DNA of 64,000 bases, from positions 372,001 to 436,000 of the forward strand of contig NZ_VOHP01000001.1 of the NCBI RefSeq assembly GCF_007859205.1, given 5' to 3'. This document shows positions 55,821 through 64,000 of the stretch, one piece after another (position 1 is the stretch's first letter; every line of letters starts with the position of its first letter). Position numbers and translations under genes: made by a program. This DNA comes from Streptococcus sp. sy004 (lineage in GTDB: Bacteria > Bacillota > Bacilli > Lactobacillales > Streptococcaceae). Below the pieces are notes generated by a model, which did no database searches, was not told the DNA's origin, and saw only the letters and a list, made by a program, of their open reading frames with translations.

Positions 55821-55920
55821 TATTCTCAGTGATAATTTTATAGAAAATGATAATTTCTGCTTGTCAAGTACATTATTTTCAGCTATAATAAGATGGTTAG
55901 TATAAATGGAGGTGAAAACA

Positions 55921-56157
55921 TTGGCAAATATCAAATCAGCTATCAAACGTGCTGAACTTAACGTAAAACAAAACGCTAAAAACTCAGCACAAAAATCAGC
56001 TATGCGTACTGCAATCAAAGCATTCGAAGCTAACCCAACTGAAGAACTTTACCGTACTGCAAGTTCAGTTATTGATAAAGCTGAGTCAAAAGGCTTGATT
56101 CATAAAAACAAAGCAAGTCGTGACAAAGCACGTCTTGCTACAAAATTAGCAAACTAA
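55921..56157 (+). CDS. rpsT: Ribosomal protein S20
   Basis: 78 aa read from TTG 55921, seven bases after a strong GGAGGTG (55908-55914). The protein then begins [18 protein letters not shown], the exact family start; the ATG at 55906 overlaps the ribosome site. A rare start codon for an abundant protein is notable: in E. coli S20 also uses UUG and this matters for autoregulation. Binds 16S rRNA early in 30S assembly. Confidence 0.95.
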   Translation: MANIKSAIKRAELNVKQNAKNSAQKSAMRTAIKAFEANPTEELYRTASSVIDKAESKGLIHKNKASRDKARLATKLAN

Positions 56158-56183
56158 AAAACAGTCCATAGGACTGTTTTTTT
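56158..56183 (+). terminator. Terminator of rpsT
   Basis: AAAACAGTCC (56158-56167), loop ATA, GGACTGTTTT (56171-56180) plus T-run. Confidence 0.88.
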
Positions 56184-56220
56184 ATATTCAAATGAATCAC
56201 TTGACCATTTTAAGAAACAA

Positions 56221-56246
56221 AAAAGCCTATTCATACATAGGCTTTT
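56221..56246 (-). terminator. Terminator of the DUF1304 gene
   Basis: AAAAGCCTAT (56221-56230), 6-nt loop, ATAGGCTTTT (56237-56246), followed by TTTTG on the minus strand. Confidence 0.8.
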
Positions 56247-56258
56247 AATGGTTAAAAA

Positions 56259-56612
56259 TTAAGCAAAAATAGCCAAAATAAGCGCTAAAATCGCTGGGCC
56301 ACCTTGAGTTAAAATAATTTTAGGACTGCTAGTCAAAGCACCGTAGCTAGCAACCAAAATAATGTAAATTAAAATAGCTGGAACAAAACTAATGTTAAAC
56401 AATAAACCATATAGTAGGCCAACACCTAATAAGCCGTTATAGATACCTTGGTTTTTGAATAGGGTATTGAGTGATTTTTGTTTCAATTCCTCCTGTGACA
56501 TGCCAAAAACTTTAGCAGTTTTGGCAGAACTGGTTATCACGGTTTCTAAATACATGATGTAAAAACATTCTAAGGCTACTAAGACAACAAAAAAATTAGC
56601 TATAATTGACAT
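56259..56612 (-). CDS. DUF1304 integral membrane protein
   Basis: 117 aa with four hydrophobic helices. SIIANFFVVLVALECFYIMYLE, then KVFGMSQEELKQKSLNTLFKNQGIYNGLLGVGLLYG is the DUF1304 signature. Function unknown. Divergent from a TetR regulator across a 130-base spacer with an inverted repeat, so a regulated target is a reasonable guess. Confidence 0.85.
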   Translation of the reverse strand: MSIIANFFVVLVALECFYIMYLETVITSSAKTAKVFGMSQEELKQKSLNTLFKNQGIYNGLLGVGLLYGLLFNISFVPAILIYIILVASYGALTSSPKIILTQGGPAILALILAIFA

Positions 56613-56700
56613 AAAAAATACTCCTTTTAGGTTAAATAGTTGATGTGCTATAATAGAATAACAAGCATCTATGAATTAAACAAGAACAAAGCAATTAGTT

Positions 56701-56727
56701 TTAGACAAAAAAACAAAAACTGTCTAA
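56701..56727. promoter_or_regulatory. Inverted repeat upstream of the TetR gene (candidate operator)
   Basis: TTAGACA (56701-56707), 13 nt of A-rich sequence, TGTCTAA (56721-56727), ending 15 bases before the tetR ATG. Plausible autoregulatory and divergent operator. Confidence 0.45.
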
Positions 56728-56742
56728 TTAAAGGAGCATAAA

Positions 56743-57294
56743 ATGATTAATTCAGTACAACGGAGTCAGAAAAAAATCGAAAATGCACTAAGTTTGCTAT
56801 TGATGACTCAAACCTTAACAAAAATTACCAGCAGCCAAATCGCTAAAGAAGCCCAAATCAGTCGGGCTAGTTTTTATAATTACTATAAAGATAAATATGA
56901 CATTATCGATTGCTGTCAACAACGTGTTTTTCAAAAACTAGAACTTGTTTTTGCTCAATTTACTACTAATCGACATCAAAATATTTGCCAAATTTTTGAC
57001 ATTCTAAATCAAGAAACCTTATTTTCTACTCTGTTACTACCAAATGGAAGTAAAGAAATTCATGATTTCTTGCGCTATAAATTTCAGGAACTTGTACAGG
57101 AAGATCTAGAAATACAAGGCTCTAAATTTTTAGATAGATTTGAAACACATGAAAATCATTATTGTATCGTCTATCTTTCGAGTGCTTATTTCACTGTCTG
57201 TCAAACATGGATTTCACAAGGAAAAAAAGAAAGCCCTAGCCAAATGGCAGACTTTCTCCTTAAAATGATTAAACCTTATCACTTATCTTCTTGA
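56743..57294 (+). CDS. TetR/AcrR-family transcriptional regulator
   Basis: 183 aa. N-terminal helix-turn-helix (residues 20-55; KITSSQIAKEAQISRASFYNYYKDKYDIID) and a helical effector domain (about 60-180). No effector is predictable. Divergent from DUF1304 and convergent with the SDR gene, overlapping the latter's 3' end by 16 bases. A likely local regulator. RBS AAAGGAGCATAAA. Confidence 0.88.
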   Translation: MINSVQRSQKKIENALSLLLMTQTLTKITSSQIAKEAQISRASFYNYYKDKYDIIDCCQQRVFQKLELVFAQFTTNRHQNICQIFDILNQETLFSTLLLPNGSKEIHDFLRYKFQELVQEDLEIQGSKFLDRFETHENHYCIVYLSSAYFTVCQTWISQGKKESPSQMADFLLKMIKPYHLSS

Positions 57295-58034
57295 ATATGA
57301 ACTGGTAAGGCTCCGAAACTTTGTGAGGTTGGCATCATTTCCAGACGATTGATATTGATGTGCTGAGGTTGTTGAATCAACCAAATAATCGTTTTAGCAA
57401 TATCTTCGGGTTGAATGCTATTTGTTCCTTCGTATAATTTTTCAGTTCGTTCCTTATCTCCCTTAAAACGAACAAAAGAAAATTCTGTGCCACCACAAAG
57501 ACCTGGCTCCAAATTGGTCACTCGAACGCCTGTTCCAGCTAAATCTGCACGTAGATTAAGACTAAATTGTTTAACAAATGCCTTAGTTGCACCGTAAACA
57601 TTACCACCAGGATAAGGATAAGTACCCGCAATTGAACCAATATTGATAATTTGACCGCGTTTAAGGACAAGTTTAGGTAAGAGTTGATTAGTGATGAATG
57701 ACAAGCCTAAAACATTCGTCATAATCATGGTTTCCCAATCATTGAAATCTGCCTCTTGTGCTTTATCCAATCCTAATGCCAAGCCTGCATTATTGATCAA
57801 GACATCTATCATTGACCAATTTTCAGGTAATTGAGCCAATGCCTTACCAACTTCTGCTTTATTAGTAAGATCTAATGATAAGGGGTAAAAAGATTCACCT
57901 AATTCTTTTTTTAGATCTTCTAACTTTTCTTGTCGTCGAGCGGCTCCGATAACGCGATAACCTGATTGAACCAATTCTTGACAAATGGCTCGTCCAAAAC
58001 CAGCCGATGCCCCTGTTACTAAAATTGTTTTCAT
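57279..58034 (-). CDS. Short-chain dehydrogenase/reductase
   Basis: 251 aa, classical SDR. Cofactor motif TGASAGFGRAI (residues 7-17), NNAG and catalytic YGATK (Tyr, Lys). Its GAARRQEKL after the second strand suggests NADP preference. Similar to YdfG-like serine/3-hydroxy acid dehydrogenases; substrate unknown. It runs into the TetR gene tail to tail. RBS AAGGAGAAAAA before ATG 58034. Confidence 0.9.
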   Translation of the reverse strand: MKTILVTGASAGFGRAICQELVQSGYRVIGAARRQEKLEDLKKELGESFYPLSLDLTNKAEVGKALAQLPENWSMIDVLINNAGLALGLDKAQEADFNDWETMIMTNVLGLSFITNQLLPKLVLKRGQIINIGSIAGTYPYPGGNVYGATKAFVKQFSLNLRADLAGTGVRVTNLEPGLCGGTEFSFVRFKGDKERTEKLYEGTNSIQPEDIAKTIIWLIQQPQHININRLEMMPTSQSFGALPVHIQEDK

Positions 58035-58049
58035 TTTTTCTCCTTATTG

Positions 58050-58079
58050 AAAAAACTGGATAAATTCATCCAGTTTTTT
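58050..58079 (-). terminator. Terminator of the relQ-nadK-rluD-pta operon
   Basis: AAAAAACTGGAT (58050-58061), loop AAATTC, ATCCAGTTTTTT (58068-58079). Confidence 0.88.
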
Positions 58080-58085
58080 GTTAGC

Positions 58086-59069
58086 TTAATTATCTAAAGC
58101 CTGTGCTGCTGTGATGATACCTAATTTATAAATATCTTCGGAATTTGATCCACGAGATAAGTCATTAACTGGTTTATTCAAACCTTGTAAAATTGGACCA
58201 ATCGCCTCAAATGAACCTAGACGCTCAGCAATCTTGTAACCGATGTTCCCTGACTGAAGATCTGGGAAGATAAAGGTATTTGCCTGTCCTGCCACTTGAC
58301 TATCTGGTGCCTTAATTTTAGCAGTGGCTGCTACATAAGCTGCATCAAACTGTAATTCCCCATCTAATTTTAGGTTAGGTGCCATTTCTTTAGCCAAACG
58401 TGTTGCTTCAACTACCTTATCAACATTAGGTGATTTCCCTGACCCCATCGTTGAAAAACTTAACATCGCCACATAAGGATCAATAGCAAAAATTTTAGCT
58501 GTTTCCGCTGTATTAACTGCAATTTCCGCCAATTCTTGCGCATTTGGTTCAATGTTAATCGCACAATCACCAAAAACCAAACGTTCATTCGTGCTATCAC
58601 GATTCATGATGAAAATTCCTGATGTTCTTGAAACCCCTGGTTTTGTCTTGATGATTTGTAAGGCTGGTCGTACAGTATCTGCAGTCGAATGAATCGCACC
58701 ACTTACCATACCAGCTGCCAAGCCCATTTGAACCAACATCACACCAAAATAATTAACATCTTTCAATAATCGGTCAGCTTGTTCTGACTCGACCTTCCCC
58801 TTACGCAAGTCAAGAAACATTTCTTTCATCACTGCTAATTGATCATAGTTTTCTGGATCAATGATTGTGACGTTTGACTGCTCATAACCAGCCTCAGCCA
58901 ATAATTTTTCAACGTCACTTGTATTTCCCAAAACAATCGGTTCTAACAAACCTTCAGCTTTTAAGCGTCCAGCTGCCGTAACCACTCGCAAATCATTACC
59001 TTCTGGAAAAACAATCTTAATGTTTTTGCCGACAATTTTTTCTTTTAATGTTTCAAATAATGATGCCAT
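58086..59069 (-). CDS. pta: Phosphate acetyltransferase
   Basis: 327 aa from ATG 59069 (MASLFETLKEKIVG). PTA_PTB family: IKIVFPEGNDLRV, MVSGAIHSTADTVRPALQIIKT and ELQFDAAYVAATAKIKAPDS. It converts acetyl-CoA and Pi to acetyl phosphate, the source of ATP via AckA. Last gene of its operon, 9 bases after the pseudouridine synthase. Confidence 0.97.
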   Translation of the reverse strand: MASLFETLKEKIVGKNIKIVFPEGNDLRVVTAAGRLKAEGLLEPIVLGNTSDVEKLLAEAGYEQSNVTIIDPENYDQLAVMKEMFLDLRKGKVESEQADRLLKDVNYFGVMLVQMGLAAGMVSGAIHSTADTVRPALQIIKTKPGVSRTSGIFIMNRDSTNERLVFGDCAINIEPNAQELAEIAVNTAETAKIFAIDPYVAMLSFSTMGSGKSPNVDKVVEATRLAKEMAPNLKLDGELQFDAAYVAATAKIKAPDSQVAGQANTFIFPDLQSGNIGYKIAERLGSFEAIGPILQGLNKPVNDLSRGSNSEDIYKLGIITAAQALDN

Positions 59070-59078
59070 AATCACTCT

Positions 59079-59975
59079 TTATCCTTTCATTTTCCATTTT
59101 ATCATAAAATTTTCCATATCATCTGTCAAGTCACTCGTGTGTATTTGTTTTTCCTTGGTAAAAGGATTGACAAAACTTAGTTGATGACAATGTAAAGCTT
59201 GTCTAGTTAGTCCCAAATCCATACGTCCACCATAAAGATCATCTCCTAGTAGCGGGAAACCAATATGTGCGAAATGTACCCTAATTTGATGGGTGCGTCC
59301 TGTATGCAGTTTAATATCTACCAACTTGACCTCACCAAAATCTTCAACAACCTGATAACTAGTATGAGCATACTTGCCATCTGGATGCACACAACGTGTG
59401 ATAATGCTATCTTCTGGTCTAGCTATTGGAACAATAATATCACCTTGACTGGCCAATTCTCCTGAGCCTGAAATTAAGGCATAATAACGTTTCTTAATTG
59501 TTTTAGCTTGTAATTGTTTATCCAAACGAGCATGAGCATAACCATGTTTAGCAAATAACATAAGACCACTGGTATCCTTATCCAATCGTGTGACAATGTG
59601 AACCTGACGATTAGGATAATCATTAGCTACATAATAATATTTAACGAAATTAGCCATTGTATTAGAATGAAGTACACTTGGAATACTGGCTACACCATGG
59701 GGCTTATTGAGAAGTAAAAAATGTTCATCTTCATAAACAATCGCCAAATCACGCGCCACAGCTTGTAAACTACCCGCTAAATCTTCTTCATTTGGAACCT
59801 CAATAGTTACCTTATCTCCAACAGCTAAAACATAGGTGGCATTTTGTTCCACATCATTAACCCAAATATTGCCCCCCTTAAACTTAACTTTAGCTAAAAG
59901 AGCCTTTGAAACATCATGCTCCTTCAGTAAACTCTTAACTTGACAGGGACGATGGGCAGTAAAATCAAACTTCAT
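59079..59975 (-). CDS. RluD-family 23S rRNA pseudouridine synthase
   Basis: 298 aa. A short N-terminal S4-like segment, then catalytic Asp in [14 protein letters not shown], plus [28 protein letters not shown]. RluA/RluD class enzymes isomerise uridines in 23S rRNA (or tRNA); the exact site is not deducible. Its start lies inside nadK (11-base overlap), as in many Firmicutes. Confidence 0.92.
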   Translation of the reverse strand: MKFDFTAHRPCQVKSLLKEHDVSKALLAKVKFKGGNIWVNDVEQNATYVLAVGDKVTIEVPNEEDLAGSLQAVARDLAIVYEDEHFLLLNKPHGVASIPSVLHSNTMANFVKYYYVANDYPNRQVHIVTRLDKDTSGLMLFAKHGYAHARLDKQLQAKTIKKRYYALISGSGELASQGDIIVPIARPEDSIITRCVHPDGKYAHTSYQVVEDFGEVKLVDIKLHTGRTHQIRVHFAHIGFPLLGDDLYGGRMDLGLTRQALHCHQLSFVNPFTKEKQIHTSDLTDDMENFMIKWKMKG

Positions 59976-60798
59976 CTTCTAACTCTCCGATAAAGGCATC
60001 TCGAACACGCTCCCAGAAACTGATGTGACTGTCGGAACCAACAAAATGAATTTTTTTCTGATCTAACTCAAACTCAATCTTAACAACATCCCTATGCTTA
60101 TAAGTTTTGTTATCTACAGCGATAACATACGTTCCTAAACGTTTGGGAATAATTTCTATTTTTTCTCCTTTAGGAACGATTAAAGGACTGCCTAAGGTAC
60201 GAAATACACGATTATTTAAGCTGGCAATTTCTGTTAATTGTAATGCCTCGATAGTAGGGTGTAAAACAGCTCCTCCAAGTGACTTATTATAAGCTGTACT
60301 ACCAGTTGGGGTTGAAACCGATAAGCCATCTCCACGAAAGCTCTCAAATTTTATTTGATTGACCAAAACATCGGCAACCATGGTCTTTTCCATACGCTTG
60401 ATGGTCGCTTCATTTAAGGCACGTGAGGTCAACACACGACCATCTGATAACGTCGTTTTTACGCGTAAAATGGGATAAGAGATTTTTTCACCTCGATCTG
60501 AACGCAAATCATCTAGCAGTTTATTAACTTCAAAATCCCGATAGTCGGTATAGAATCCCAAATGCCCTGTGTGAATACCAACAAAACGAATAGTATCCAA
60601 AGAACGCTCGTACATGTGAAAGGCAGACAACAACATCCCGTCCCCACCAATAGAGATAACCACATCTGGATGACGCTTGGTCAAATAAAAATCTTGATCG
60701 TCGCGTAAAATATTAAATAATTTATGAGCTATCCCTCGGCTCTGATAATTGCCATTTGAAATAATAGCTACTTTAATAACCTTATCGGTAAAATTCAT
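59965..60798 (-). CDS. nadK: NAD kinase
   Basis: 277 aa ([16 protein letters not shown]). The diacylglycerol-kinase-like GGDG motif ([15 protein letters not shown], residues 51-54), NE/S segment [11 protein letters not shown] and [23 protein letters not shown] are diagnostic. It phosphorylates NAD to NADP. It begins inside relQ (17-base overlap), coupling NADP supply to alarmone production. Confidence 0.96.
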   Translation of the reverse strand: MNFTDKVIKVAIISNGNYQSRGIAHKLFNILRDDQDFYLTKRHPDVVISIGGDGMLLSAFHMYERSLDTIRFVGIHTGHLGFYTDYRDFEVNKLLDDLRSDRGEKISYPILRVKTTLSDGRVLTSRALNEATIKRMEKTMVADVLVNQIKFESFRGDGLSVSTPTGSTAYNKSLGGAVLHPTIEALQLTEIASLNNRVFRTLGSPLIVPKGEKIEIIPKRLGTYVIAVDNKTYKHRDVVKIEFELDQKKIHFVGSDSHISFWERVRDAFIGELEDEV

Positions 60799-61456
60799 CT
60801 GTGTCATCACTATTTCCTACACCATCATTGACGCGTTTATGAATGGGATCAAATAAAAGCTGTGCTTCTTTAATCTCATCTCTAATCTTACGCATTTCTT
60901 CATCCAATTTTAACGAAATATCTGCCGTTCTTTTCAGACGTTTTTGCAAATCACTGGGAATATCCCCACCATACTTGTAATTGAGCGAATGTTCAATGGT
61001 TGCCCAAAAATTCATGGCTAAGGTTCTAATTTGAATTTCAGCCAAAACAGTCTTAGGACCAACAATTGTATCAACAGGATACTCAACAATCACATGATAA
61101 GAACGATAACCACTTTCCTTTTTGTGAGTGATATAATCACGCTCAATCACAATCTTCATATCACCGCGTTGTCGAAGCAAGGTCAAAACCTCGTCAATAT
61201 CGTCCACAAACTGAACCATGATTCTCAAACCTGCAATGTCTTCAATCTCTTCACAAATTCGCTCCATGGGTACATTGCGTCTTACCATTTTTTCCTGAAT
61301 GCTCTCGACTGATTTGACACGACCTGTGACAAATTCGATGGGAGAATGGCGATTTTGTTTACGGAATTGCTTGCGAATGCCTCTTAATTTAATCTTTAAC
61401 TCTCCAACCGTCTGAATATAGGGGTCTAAAAAGGCTTCCCAATTTTTAATTTCCAT
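60782..61456 (-). CDS. relQ: Small alarmone synthetase RelQ (GTP pyrophosphokinase)
   Basis: 224 aa from ATG 61456 ([14 protein letters not shown]); AAGGAGGTATCTACTTA precedes it. RelA/SpoT synthetase domain only: [48 protein letters not shown] and [22 protein letters not shown]. No hydrolase domain. It makes (p)ppGpp from ATP and GTP/GDP, often in response to cell-wall stress. First gene of the relQ-nadK-rluD-pta operon, divergent from the CYTH gene. Confidence 0.96.
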   Translation of the reverse strand: MEIKNWEAFLDPYIQTVGELKIKLRGIRKQFRKQNRHSPIEFVTGRVKSVESIQEKMVRRNVPMERICEEIEDIAGLRIMVQFVDDIDEVLTLLRQRGDMKIVIERDYITHKKESGYRSYHVIVEYPVDTIVGPKTVLAEIQIRTLAMNFWATIEHSLNYKYGGDIPSDLQKRLKRTADISLKLDEEMRKIRDEIKEAQLLFDPIHKRVNDGVGNSDDTDEFYR

Positions 61457-61658
61457 TAAGTAGATACCTCCTTTTAACATCAGAACGTCTTGTCAGCCAA
61501 CAAACTACTTTTACCATTATACCACACTTTCTGTCTAAGTTTTTTCTCTATCGTCTTGTTTTGGAAATCAAATCAATAATTCTCTAGTAAAAACATGATA
61601 TTTTCTTAACTTTAAGATAAAATATGAGTAGATTAACAGCTCAAAAGAAAGGAAACCC

Positions 61659-62228
61659 ATGAAACATCTCGAAATTGAATATAAGACCCTCTTAACCAAA
61701 GATGAGTTCAAACGGCTTGAATTGCTATTTAGCCATGTGCCTCAAATCACCCAGACCAATTATTATTTTGATACAGCTGATTTTCAACTCAAAAAACATC
61801 GACTATCACTTAGAATTAGAACCTTTAGTCAGTCTGCTGAATTAACACTTAAAATTCCCCAAGACGTTGGGAATTTAGAATTTAATGCTGAATTAAGCTT
61901 AGAAAAAGCTAAAGAACTCATTCGTACAGGGCATTTTCCAATCAATACAGTCACTCAACCTATTTTGGATGCGGGGATTGATTTAAGTAAACTTAATCTA
62001 CTCGGTAACCTAACCACCATTCGCCGTGAAAGTCAGATTGACATTGGGTTGATTGCCTTAGACAGCAATCGCTATGCCCAAATCAAAGACTATGAATTAG
62101 AGTTAGAAGTTAACGATGCTAGTAAAGGCGAAGCTGATTTCCAAGCTTTTTTAGATAAATATAACATCAACTACAAATTCGCAAAAAGTAAACTCGCTCG
62201 TTTTGCAAGCACACTCCCTAAAAATTAA
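61659..62228 (+). CDS. CYTH-domain protein (probable triphosphatase)
   Basis: 189 aa. Starts with the tunnel-fold signature EIEYKTLL (ExExK), followed by YFDTADFQL and LRIRTFSQSAELTLK. Bacterial CYTH proteins hydrolyse inorganic triphosphate or similar, or bind ppGpp-related nucleotides. Its conserved place opposite relQ hints at nucleotide/polyphosphate metabolism, but the substrate is unknown. RBS AAGAAAGGAAACCC. Confidence 0.9.
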   Translation: MKHLEIEYKTLLTKDEFKRLELLFSHVPQITQTNYYFDTADFQLKKHRLSLRIRTFSQSAELTLKIPQDVGNLEFNAELSLEKAKELIRTGHFPINTVTQPILDAGIDLSKLNLLGNLTTIRRESQIDIGLIALDSNRYAQIKDYELELEVNDASKGEADFQAFLDKYNINYKFAKSKLARFASTLPKN

Positions 62229-62304
62229 AATAGTTACTTACTGAAATCTTTTGCTATTTTTGATAAAATAAAATGAAGTTTTTTATAAAAGGAGCCTTTT
62301 ATTG

Positions 62305-63285
62305 ATGTCTGATCACAATCATTTTACAAAAACCGTCAAACTTTTCTCACTTTCTTCTAACACGGAAGTTGCTGAAAAAATTGCCACTGCTGCCGGTATT
62401 CCCTTAAGCAAGGTCTCTTCACGTCAATTTGCCGATGGTGAAATCATGGTCAACATTGAAGAAAGCGTCCGAGGATCTGACATATACATTATCCAGTCAA
62501 CAAGTTTTCCTGTTAACGATAACTTGTGGGAATTACTGATTATGATTGATGCCTGCCTAAGAGCGAGTGCCAATACTATCAACGTTGTTATTCCTTATTT
62601 TGGGTATGCTCGTCAAGACCGTATTGCTTCTTCTCGCGAACCAATTACTGCTAAGCTTGTGGCTAATATGCTTGTTAAAGCTGGTGTTGATCGTGTCCTT
62701 ACTCTTGATCTACATACAGTCCAAGTCCAAGGTTTCTTTGATATCCCAGTTGATAATCTAGTCACAACACCTCTTTTTGCCAAACGTTACATCAACCAAA
62801 ACTTTTCTGAAGATGAGATTGTCGTGGTCAGTCCAAAAAATTCTGGCACTAAAAGAGCTCGTAGTTTAGCTGAATATCTCAACGCACCTATTGCCATTAT
62901 CGATTATGCCAAAAATGATGACAATCGTGAAGAAGGCTACATCATTGGAGATGTTGCAGGCAAACAAGCCATTTTGATTGATGATATCTTAAACACTGGA
63001 AAAACCTTGGCTGAAGCCGCTAAAATTGTTGAACGTGGTGGAGCTACTGAAATTTATGCAGCCGTTAGTCATGCTCATCTAACGAAAAATACTGCCGAAG
63101 TCCTAAATGCTGCTCCAATTAAAGAAATTATCGCGACTGATTCCATCAAGAGTCTTTATCCAAAACCTGACCAATTGGTTTACATTTCAGCAAGCCAGTT
63201 GATTGGAGAAGCTATTATTCGTATCCAAGAGCGACAACCACTTAGCCCACTCTTTTCATATCGTGCTGACGAAAAGGACGCATAG
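62305..63285 (+). CDS. prs: Ribose-phosphate pyrophosphokinase
   Basis: 326 aa from ATG 62305 ([16 protein letters not shown]). Class I PRPP synthase: [43 protein letters not shown] (catalytic), [15 protein letters not shown] and PRPP loop [13 protein letters not shown]. It makes PRPP for purine, pyrimidine, NAD and amino-acid synthesis. Its stop lies four bases before the next gene. A TTG at 62302 is a less likely start. Confidence 0.96.
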   Translation: MSDHNHFTKTVKLFSLSSNTEVAEKIATAAGIPLSKVSSRQFADGEIMVNIEESVRGSDIYIIQSTSFPVNDNLWELLIMIDACLRASANTINVVIPYFGYARQDRIASSREPITAKLVANMLVKAGVDRVLTLDLHTVQVQGFFDIPVDNLVTTPLFAKRYINQNFSEDEIVVVSPKNSGTKRARSLAEYLNAPIAIIDYAKNDDNREEGYIIGDVAGKQAILIDDILNTGKTLAEAAKIVERGGATEIYAAVSHAHLTKNTAEVLNAAPIKEIIATDSIKSLYPKPDQLVYISASQLIGEAIIRIQERQPLSPLFSYRADEKDA

Positions 63286-63289
63286 GCTC

Positions 63290-64000
63290 ATGGTTTATTT
63301 TGATAACGCAGCAACCAGTCCCTTAACTCCCGCAGTTATTGAAGAGATGACCCAGGTCATGACCCAAATTTTTGGAAATCCATCTAGCCTACACCAAGAC
63401 GGACGTAAGGCCAATCAACTCCTTCGCCAGTGCCGTCAAGAACTAGCTCAAGCTCTGGAAGTTAAAGATAATCAACTGATTTTTACATCTGGTGGAACAG
63501 AAAGCAACAACCTTGCCATCAAAGGCTATGCTCTAGCCAATCAAGATAAGGGCAAGCACTTGATAACAACTAGTGTTGAACATCATTCGGTCTTACATAC
63601 CATGAGTTACTTAGAAGAATGTGGGTTTGACGTCACGTACTTAGAACCCATCAATCAAACCATTACTGCTCAACAGATCAAAGAAGCTTTACAATCAGAT
63701 ACTATTTTGGTTAGTATCATGTATGCCAATAATGAAACTGGCGACCTTTATCCCATAAAAGAAATCGGAGAACTCTTGACTGAACATCAAGCAGTCTTTC
63801 ATGTCGATGCCGTTCAAGTTATGGGAAAGTTGTCACTTCAACCTAATCCTCTCCATATTGACCTACTATCAGCATCAGCTCACAAGTTTCACGGCCCAAA
63901 AGGTACTGGCTTTCTCTACCACAATACCCTCAAACTAACTCCACTTCTACATGGTGGACAACAAGAATATAACAAACGTGCCAGTACAGAAAATCTCATT
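63290..64000 (+). CDS. Cysteine desulfurase (NifS/IscS-like), N-terminal part
   Basis: 237 codons, open to the window edge, so the C-terminus is missing. ATG 63290 reads MVYFDNAATSPLTPAVIEEM. NPSSLHQDGRKA, FTSGGTESNNLAIKG, SVEHHSVLHTM, SIMYANNETG, FHVDAVQVMGKL and PLP-binding Lys in SASAHKFHGPKG are class-V aminotransferase/NifS signatures. It mobilises sulfur from cysteine for tRNA thiolation or cofactors. Translationally coupled to prs. Confidence 0.95.
   Translation, partial: MVYFDNAATSPLTPAVIEEMTQVMTQIFGNPSSLHQDGRKANQLLRQCRQELAQALEVKDNQLIFTSGGTESNNLAIKGYALANQDKGKHLITTSVEHHSVLHTMSYLEECGFDVTYLEPINQTITAQQIKEALQSDTILVSIMYANNETGDLYPIKEIGELLTEHQAVFHVDAVQVMGKLSLQPNPLHIDLLSASAHKFHGPKGTGFLYHNTLKLTPLLHGGQQEYNKRASTENLI

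Overview
The window looks like the chromosome of a low-GC Firmicute of the genus Streptococcus. Evidence: the single tyrosine recombinase XerS with a dif_SL-type site beside it, gyrA-srtA adjacency, a cysteine-dependent NADH oxidase (Nox), L-lactate dehydrogenase, an RnsBACD-type nucleoside importer, separate coaB and coaC genes, and the relQ-nadK-rluD-pta block. The gene set fits the pyogenic group, but I cannot name the species from the sequence alone.

Layout. (1) 1-537: end of rplJ and all of rplL. (2) 523-6143: a compact integrated mobile element of about 5.6 kb, inserted at the last codons of rplL and bounded by a 16-bp direct repeat. It carries a frameshifted regulator on the minus strand, an unknown protein, an FtsK/TcpA-like coupling ATPase, a long imperfect hairpin, a rolling-circle-type Rep/relaxase, a 55-aa ORF, a DUF3173 (Xis-like) protein and a tyrosine integrase. 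It has no mating-pore genes, so it looks mobilizable rather than self-conjugative. (3) 6144-9625: an accessory strip with the displaced rplL terminator, a candidate small RNA, a RelBE-type toxin-antitoxin pair, a decayed gene, cls, a second candidate small RNA, and the dif_SL site. (4) 9626-26625: xerS, a PASTA protein, trmFO, an orphan solute-binding lipoprotein, topA, dprA, rnhB, rbgA, a CPBP protease, pepF, an ATP-cone protein, ffh/ylxM, a GntR regulator and guaA. (5) 26626-45378: fhs, coaB-coaC-ECF transporter, phosphoglucomutase, a translation-factor/one-carbon run (tdk-prfA-prmC-sua5-glyA and two more), apbE, DUF1002, VOC, srtA-gyrA, ldh. (6) 45470-64000: nox, the nucleoside import and salvage operon, coaA, rpsT, DUF1304/TetR/SDR, the relQ-nadK-rluD-pta operon, and divergently CYTH-prs-cysteine desulfurase, which runs off the window.

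Strand use changes near dif_SL. To its left every functional gene except the mobile-element regulator is on the plus strand. From trmFO onward most genes are on the minus strand. This is what is expected if the window spans the replication terminus, with both replichores transcribed away from their origin.

The least-explained items are in the accessory strip. Two collinear, promoter- and terminator-equipped candidate small RNAs (about 6428-6546 plus and 26826-26937 minus) share sequence blocks at nearly identical spacing and look paralogous. An unrelated structured candidate RNA (about 9271-9423) has a near-consensus promoter and lies next to dif_SL. The mobile element pairs a coupling ATPase with a Rep-like relaxase and has an out-of-frame A8 tract in its regulator. 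Candidate CcpA (cre) sites include a perfect match upstream of ldh. No rRNA, tRNA, CRISPR array or intact insertion sequence was seen.
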